The position numbers were made by a program, and so were the translations under genes. A model generated the notes under the pieces. That model worked only from the letters and a program-made list of their open reading frames with translations. It did no database searches and was not told the origin of the DNA. Shown here one piece after another: positions 6,637-10,468 of a DNA stretch of 10,468 nt. The stretch's first letter is position 1; every line of letters starts with the position of its first letter. The stretch comes from Myxococcota bacterium (GTDB taxonomy: Bacteria; Myxococcota_C; UBA6777), in NCBI GenBank assembly GCA_963169055.1, contig CAUJFU010000347.1:1-10468 (forward strand), in the 5' to 3' direction.

Positions 6637-8046
6637 TTAACGTCGATCATTTCTGATCGACGAGGGGTGATTCGCTCTCCGTTGATGCTCCGTCCCCAAG
6701 GGGACGGATACGCAACTGGAGTCTTGGTTGGACAGTCTCAACCGTTTGGTAAACTGCTCGGTTCTTTCTTGCAAGACCTCTTTCACCTGTTGATACGGCA
6801 TGAATAACCTTATCTCAGGATCCTTCAACCTTGCCAGAATATTTCGAGCCGCATTGATGTCTGCATCCAATACCACCCCATCGAAACAGTAAAATGAATC
6901 GCCCTTACGCGTTCCCAACAGGACCCCATAACGACTATCCATTTGCGAGGTATAAGCACACGACACCAAACATACAGACGCCCCGCGTCTGCGACACACT
7001 ACGTACAAAGCCCACGCCATCAACCCCTTCACCCACCCCGCCAATCTTCGATTCTGCGAGGCTCCCAAAGAGCGGCTTTTCAGCGCTAACGATAAGTCTT
7101 CTGCTGCGATCGTTTGCGCCTTATCCACCACTTCATGAACTGCTTGATAAATCACACCCTCCACACGCCCACGATGTTTTCTTTTCCGTTCGTCCAGCTT
7201 TTCTCTTCCCAGATTGAATTTCCGTATGTGGTCCCGCTTGTGCGGTTTTTTCTCTGCGATCGCGGACAGCTTGTTGCGACGCTGATATTTTTCTTTCAAT
7301 CCATCGGATTCTTTTGTCAGTAAGTCCCCGAATCCCAAACCATGTCGTTGCCCATCAGAGTCTGTAAACACTTCGCTGTAGCCTTTGTCCACGCCGACCA
7401 CAAGATTCCCGCTAGGCCGCACACTGCAGACTTTTTCTTCTTCGATGGCATAATGGATCTCGACACGTCCACCGCGTAGAATCAAGCGTAGCGTTCCTGA
7501 GGGCGGTCGATTCGTCGACAGCGGAATCGCCAGCCTTCGGCGGGGTTCCAAACTCATCACCTCGATCCAAGCTCGTCCTCTATCCACAAAAGCCTTATAA
7601 CAGCAGGGATCGAGAATGATTTGGTTGCGCACTTGCGTATGGCCGTGCTTGTAATGGCGGCGCATCAAACGCCGCAAATAGTTGTCTTGAGTCCATTGAT
7701 CCGAGGCCAACAAGCCGAGCAGTCGTTTTTTCTCATCGGTGGGGAAGTCGCGTCTTTGCAAGGCAGCCCGAACGTTGACCTTGGCAGCTTCGCGATAAGC
7801 CTGAATATCCTTGAAGACATCGCGCAAGGTTTCTTTCCATAAGCGAGCAGGGACGTCGAACTTCCGCCCTTGTGTGAGCCATCGATCACGCGCTTCTCGG
7901 TGGTGGGTCAAGACCCCCTGAATGGAACCGAATCGCTGCCAGACCTCCGAACGCAACGAGCCAAGACGACGTGCGATCTCTTCGAGTTGCTTGTATTTCG
8001 AGACCGTCAAATCGTCGCTGTATGCGATCCGTGTCACTTTACTCAT
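6637..8046 (-). CDS. tnpB: IS200/IS605-family TnpB (OrfB) RNA-guided nuclease, degenerate zinc ribbon
   Basis: The 469-residue protein is a TnpB, the omegaRNA-guided DNA nuclease of IS605-type elements and relative of Cas12. The N-terminal region (1-210) has the WED/REC-like part; the RuvC core follows with D220 (VGVDKGY), E316 (AEDLS) and D396 (DADINAARNIL), all three catalytic acids present. The zinc ribbon is unusual: the TSQ of canonical TSQxCxxCG is kept (366-368), but the Cys positions are D370 and Y373, and only C387 remains of the second pair (YCFDG). A 60-residue tail (410-469) coincides with omegaRNA-like hairpins. No TnpA lies in the window, so this is a solo, IS1341-type unit. The Shine-Dalgarno is weak (GAGG 8 nt upstream). 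Its stop codon overlaps the ribosome site of the next gene. Confidence 0.93.
   Translation of the reverse strand: MSKVTRIAYSDDLTVSKYKQLEEIARRLGSLRSEVWQRFGSIQGVLTHHREARDRWLTQGRKFDVPARLWKETLRDVFKDIQAYREAAKVNVRAALQRRDFPTDEKKRLLGLLASDQWTQDNYLRRLMRRHYKHGHTQVRNQIILDPCCYKAFVDRGRAWIEVMSLEPRRRLAIPLSTNRPPSGTLRLILRGGRVEIHYAIEEEKVCSVRPSGNLVVGVDKGYSEVFTDSDGQRHGLGFGDLLTKESDGLKEKYQRRNKLSAIAEKKPHKRDHIRKFNLGREKLDERKRKHRGRVEGVIYQAVHEVVDKAQTIAAEDLSLALKSRSLGASQNRRLAGWVKGLMAWALYVVCRRRGASVCLVSCAYTSQMDSRYGVLLGTRKGDSFYCFDGVVLDADINAARNILARLKDPEIRLFMPYQQVKEVLQERTEQFTKRLRLSNQDSSCVSVPLGTEHQRRANHPSSIRNDRR
6641..6662 (-). other. Perfect 9-bp hairpin with GAAA loop in the last tnpB codons
   Basis: Arms CGTCGATCA and TGATCGACG are perfectly complementary; in the minus-strand RNA the loop reads GAAA, a stable GNRA tetraloop. 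It ends 1 bp before the tnpB stop codon (6637-6639) and about 5 bp before the AAAGGAG that serves the enolase-like gene. It may be the IS605 right-end palindrome, the terminal omegaRNA hairpin, or a leader element of the downstream gene. Confidence 0.55.
6641..6760 (-). ncRNA. Putative omegaRNA scaffold at the tnpB 3' end
   Basis: In TnpB elements the guide RNA is made from the 3' end of tnpB and the right end of the element. Here the last tnpB codons contain an inverted repeat with arms CCGTCCCC and GGGGACGG (6690-6707), flanked by GTTG and CAAC that can extend it, then AATCACCCC, then a second perfect 9-bp hairpin (6641-6662). The position and structure fit an omegaRNA; exact 5' and 3' limits and the guide are not determinable by eye. 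Confidence 0.4.
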
Positions 8047-8141
8047 GGCTCTGGCCTCGTGGTGGCTTCGGGGATTCGCTTTTTGTCACTTCGTCGTCCA
8101 TACAATCGCTCTGATCTCCTGAGCGCATAGAGCTTCTTCAA

Positions 8142-8170
8142 CAATGATCCACTTTCGCCGCTCAATGATC
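8142..8170. repeat. CAATGATC direct repeats spaced 21 bp
   Basis: CAATGATC occurs at 8142-8149 and 8163-8170, exactly two helical turns apart, upstream of tnpB. A related AATGATC lies in the right-end hairpin of tnpB (minus strand). These may be protein-binding half-sites or left-end sequence of the element. Confidence 0.35.
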
Positions 8171-8205
8171 AAAAAAACAAGACCTAGAGTGAACTCTCTT
8201 CCACC

Positions 8206-8231
8206 CACCGGCCTCTCGGCGGTGCTTTTTC
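8206..8231 (+). terminator. Intrinsic terminator with no plus-strand gene before it
   Basis: CACCG-GCC pairs with GGC-GGTG (seven base pairs with one bulged G, loop TCTC) and is followed by CTTTTTC. This is the best intrinsic terminator in the window. The nearest gene upstream, tnpB, is on the other strand, so it would stop antisense transcription, end a small RNA, or act as an attenuator 130 nt before the helicase. Confidence 0.55.
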
Positions 8232-8246
8232 TAAGCAAAGGTTCAG

Positions 8247-8323
8247 TACACAGCTTGCATCCGCGTTGCGGATGTGTATGCTTTGATCCTCACAACGGAT
8301 GTGGATACCCTTCGAGCATACGC
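8247..8323 (+). promoter_or_regulatory. Structured leader built from two hairpin repeats, upstream of the helicase
   Basis: Two adjacent imperfect repeats of 28 bp (8253-8280 and 8280-8307, about 19 of 28 bases matching; both carry CGGATGTG) each can fold. The first gives a perfect 7-bp hairpin (CATCCGC/GCGGATG, loop GTT). Alternative pairings exist: TACACA (8247-8252) with TGTGTA (8273-8278), and GTGTATGC (8274-8281) with GCATACGC (8316-8323). These are mutually exclusive, as in switching leaders. No known riboswitch class was recognised. The rest of 8047-8362 holds the terminator and CAATGATC repeats; no gene is seen there. Confidence 0.4.
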
Positions 8324-8362
8324 AGACACGCCCACCAACGCAACCGGGCGGAGACTTTTTCG

Positions 8363-9898
8363 ATGAAAACAGCATCGCTCCCTTATACCGTGTACGTCGA
8401 CGGCGAGATCGAACTCCCTTCCGACCCAGCCCTTGGACGGATCTATGACGATCTCACCCAACGCCTCACCTTTTCCAACCCCACATGGAAAAAGAAGATG
8501 GCCCGTGGGCTTGCTGTGCATGATACACCGCGCCAACGCAAAGCCTACCACCGCCTTGATAGCGGAAACCTGCGGATCGCACGCGGTGCATGGCGTCTGC
8601 TCCGCGACATCGCACAAACCCACCACATCGAAATCCAATGGGAAGCCCACACGATCCGCGCAGAAGACCGACCCGCCGAACTCCATTGCAACGCCACCCT
8701 ACGCCCTTACCAAGAAGCCGCCGTCCAAGCCGCCCTCAAACATCGCGCTGGCGTGATCGTTGTCCCCACGGGTGGCGGAAAAACCGTGATCGCCATGGCG
8801 CTCGCTGCCGCCCTCCAAACGCAAACGCTGTTTATCGTCCACACACGCGAACTTCTACGCCAAACCATCGAATCTGCCGAGCGTTTCTTAGGCATCGAAG
8901 CAGGTGTGATCGGAGCAGGGCACTTCAAACCTGCCCCTTTTACCGTTGCCCTCGTTCAAACCCTTACTCGCCGCGAACTCGACGAAGTCGCCGATCAATT
9001 CGGCCTGATCATCGTTGATGAAGCCCACCACGCACCCGCCCAATCCTACTGCGAGCTGTTGCCGTCCTTCCCTGCGCGCTTTCGCATCGCCCTCACCGCC
9101 ACACCCTACCGAAAAGACGGGATGCAAGAACTCCTTTGGATGCACTTTGGCGATATCATCTACCAAGTCCAAAAAACTGACCTCGAAGAACATGGCCGCC
9201 TTTTGATCCCTGCCTTTTATCCGATCAAAACAGCTTTCTTCTACGAATACAACGACGACTTCCCCGCGATGATCACCTCGCTTTGCCGCGATAGCGCCCG
9301 TCATAAGCTGATCATCGACACCATCGAACAAACCCATCGGCCCGGTGGATGCTCTCTCGTTCTCACCGAACGCATCGATCACGCCCGCGATCTCTTCGCC
9401 TCCCTCCAAAAACGCCAACTCTCCGCCGTCTTGCTTCACGGTAAACTCTCCAACCAAGCACGCAAAGACTCCCTCGAACAACTCCGCAACCGACAAGCCG
9501 AGATCCTCGTCGCCACCCTCCCGCTGATCGGCGAAGGATGGGATCACCCTCCGCTCGACACACTCTACATGACCGTACCCAACGGAAATCGCACCAAAAC
9601 CACCCAAGCACTCGGTCGGATACTTCGACCTTTTCCAGACAAACCCCAACCCCGCGTCTTCGACTTTCTTGACATCCACATCGGTCTCCTGCGACACCAT
9701 TGGCAGATCCGAGGCCAAGCCTATCACCTCCCTCCCGAGGAAGTCCGCGCTGCCCTCGGCGAGATCGAGATCGTACCCCCAACCCCTGTCCAGCACACAC
9801 CCCCTCGGCACGATCTCCTTGAAGCCATCAAAGCCATGTCTCGCGGTGAATTTGACCAAGCACAACACCTGATCGAAACGCAACGCAAAAACAAATAG
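8363..9898 (+). CDS. Superfamily 2 DNA helicase, XPB / phage T5 D10-like
   Basis: The 511-residue ATP-dependent helicase or translocase has an N-terminal region (about 1-105, with LTFSNPTW at 35-42) like that before the motor in XPB/D10-type proteins. The motor follows: Q-like LRPYQ (113-117), Walker A PTGGGKT (135-141), Ia VHTREL (159-164), DEAH (219-222), TATP (245-248), motif V around ATLPLIGEGWDHP (384-396) and motif VI QALGRILRP (415-423). All key residues are intact. A short C-terminal region follows (about 440-511). The family acts in DNA repair, recombination or replication restart; the precise role here is inference. ATG 8363 has GGAG (8350-8353) 9 nt upstream. The frame is open 73 codons farther back but would translate through a terminator and leader hairpins. 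It is followed after 118 bp by the sspB-like gene. Confidence 0.93.
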   Translation: MKTASLPYTVYVDGEIELPSDPALGRIYDDLTQRLTFSNPTWKKKMARGLAVHDTPRQRKAYHRLDSGNLRIARGAWRLLRDIAQTHHIEIQWEAHTIRAEDRPAELHCNATLRPYQEAAVQAALKHRAGVIVVPTGGGKTVIAMALAAALQTQTLFIVHTRELLRQTIESAERFLGIEAGVIGAGHFKPAPFTVALVQTLTRRELDEVADQFGLIIVDEAHHAPAQSYCELLPSFPARFRIALTATPYRKDGMQELLWMHFGDIIYQVQKTDLEEHGRLLIPAFYPIKTAFFYEYNDDFPAMITSLCRDSARHKLIIDTIEQTHRPGGCSLVLTERIDHARDLFASLQKRQLSAVLLHGKLSNQARKDSLEQLRNRQAEILVATLPLIGEGWDHPPLDTLYMTVPNGNRTKTTQALGRILRPFPDKPQPRVFDFLDIHIGLLRHHWQIRGQAYHLPPEEVRAALGEIEIVPPTPVQHTPPRHDLLEAIKAMSRGEFDQAQHLIETQRKNK

Positions 9899-10016
9899 AT
9901 GCGCCCCTTGCCAAATCCACCCAGATCTGCACACACCACACCCACCTAAACACACGGGCGGACCCTTTGCCCTACCACACCACAGCAAGAACAGGCCACA
10001 GGAAACACACACGCAC
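9899..10016 (+). other. C-rich, G-poor gap between helicase and sspB-like gene
   Basis: This 118-bp stretch is dominated by CAC/ACC runs, with very few G from about 9928 to 9958, resembling a Rho-utilisation region. No inverted repeat with a T-run and no clear promoter was seen. An AGGAAA (10000-10005) lies 11 nt before the sspB-like start. Confidence 0.3.
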
Positions 10017-10468
10017 ATGACGCAGCCAACCTCCCCCAAAGATATCCTGCTCCAACTCCTCGACCAAGGACTTGTCATGCTGCATATCAACGCACGACAC
10101 CCCGACGTGATCGTCCCACCCTACCTCAAAGACGATCACCACCTCCGCATCAATCTCTCTTATCGCTTCCGATTGACCGACCTCTCCATCGACGAACACG
10201 CCGTCTCTGTCACCCTCAGCTTCCAAAAACAACCCTTCCACTGCATCATCCCTTTCACCGCTCTCTGGGGACTCTCGCAACCCCACGATCCCGAAAACCT
10301 CATCCTCTTCCCAGAGGCCCTTCCCATCGAGATGCTCGCCCTCGCCATTCAACAACCCCAACCCCATCCCGATGCTCCGCAACTTCCCCCCGCCCCCCCC
10401 AAACCTGCTCTCGCCACAAAGCCTACAGAATCCGTCCAACCCGCAACCGCTCGCTCTCCACAACCCAC
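10017..10468 (+). CDS. sspB: SspB-like ClpXP specificity-enhancing factor (3' end outside window)
   Basis: The first 150 codons are visible and the frame is open to the window edge. The N-terminal domain (about 8-103) matches the stringent starvation protein B family: DILLQLLDQGLVMLHINAR, the VIVPPYLKDDHHLRINLSY strand pair, then LSFQKQPFHCIIPFTALWGL. SspB binds the ssrA-type tag and tethers tagged proteins to ClpX. A Pro/Ala/Gln-rich flexible tail begins about residue 112, as expected for the linker that carries the ClpX-binding peptide at the C-terminus, which is not in view. The start ATG 10017 is the first in frame after the helicase, with AGGAAA 11 nt upstream. The divergent form resembles myxobacterial SspB rather than the enterobacterial one. 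Confidence 0.85.
   Translation, partial: MTQPTSPKDILLQLLDQGLVMLHINARHPDVIVPPYLKDDHHLRINLSYRFRLTDLSIDEHAVSVTLSFQKQPFHCIIPFTALWGLSQPHDPENLILFPEALPIEMLALAIQQPQPHPDAPQLPPAPPKPALATKPTESVQPATARSPQP

Larger units (their letters stand above)
6637..8175 (-). mobile_element. Solo tnpB element (IS1341-like); ends not fixed
   Basis: The tnpB gene plus its right-end hairpins form one unit between a divergent pair that would otherwise be helicase and enolase-like gene. The right end lies within or just beyond the last tnpB codons. A minus-strand TTGAT (8168-8172) resembles the target motif 5' of some IS605 left ends, but this is a weak cue. IS605-type elements make no target duplication, so the boundaries cannot be read directly. 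Confidence 0.5.

Noticed and set aside
6637-8046. Nuclease-dead TnpB regulator (TldR-like)
   Set aside because: All three RuvC acids appear intact, so a dead nuclease is not supported.
8039-8101. 20-codon minus-strand ORF overlapping the tnpB start by 8 nt (possible leader peptide)
   Set aside because: Its only Shine-Dalgarno-like AGGAG is 14 nt away, and chance overlap is likely; not supported enough to annotate.
8144-8362. Longer N-terminus for the helicase
   Set aside because: It would read through an intrinsic terminator and repeat hairpins, and the Cys/His/Ser-rich translation is not like the family; ATG 8363 has a ribosome site.
8888-10090. 400-codon open frame antisense to the helicase
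   Set aside because: It is a by-product of C-ending codons on the plus strand; its translation has no family features and the plus-strand gene has all helicase motifs. The same holds for antisense frames over pnp and the first gene.

Overview
The window looks like chromosome from a Myxococcota-type (former deltaproteobacterial) bacterium of moderate GC, perhaps near Bradymonadia. This is an inference from the short SspB-like protein with a Pro/Ala-rich tail, the XPB/D10-like helicase, the two-PASTA membrane protein and the rpsO-pnp-dut neighbourhood. No rRNA or tRNA gene and no CRISPR array was seen.

Layout. Positions 1-126 hold a hairpin and three degenerate tandem repeats of 33-35 bp. They lie just past the 3' end of a minus-strand gene (138-1061) for an unrecognised two-helix membrane protein. 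A 278-bp divergent region separates it from a plus-strand gene (1340-1993) for a membrane-anchored protein with two PASTA domains. Next come a pair of 33-bp direct repeats, a good sigma70 promoter, rpsO (2239-2508), a 15-bp hairpin and pnp (2686-4875), which form the RNA-metabolism core. pnp converges on a minus-strand pair, dut (4955-5446) and an enolase-superfamily gene (5463-6623). Immediately upstream on the same strand is a solo tnpB (6637-8046) whose 3' end carries omegaRNA-like hairpins. A 316-bp gene-free stretch (8047-8362) with direct repeats, an orphan plus-strand terminator and a structured leader precedes a plus-strand SF2 helicase (8363-9898). A partial sspB-like gene runs off the right edge (10017-10468).

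How the parts work together. S15 and PNPase are a classic linked pair (ribosome assembly and RNA decay). dUTPase protects DNA from uracil. The helicase probably acts in DNA repair or recombination, and SspB would deliver ssrA-tagged proteins to ClpXP. These are housekeeping genes, and TnpB is the one clear mobile insertion.

The most unusual parts are four. The TnpB keeps its RuvC residues but has lost most zinc-ribbon cysteines. Its stop codon overlaps the Shine-Dalgarno of the next gene, so any omegaRNA guide would come from that gene's leader or start. The enolase-like protein downstream has lost several catalytic-position residues. The helicase has a repeat-built structured leader. From about 1340 rightward the plus strand is C-rich whichever strand is coding; the first gene is roughly balanced.
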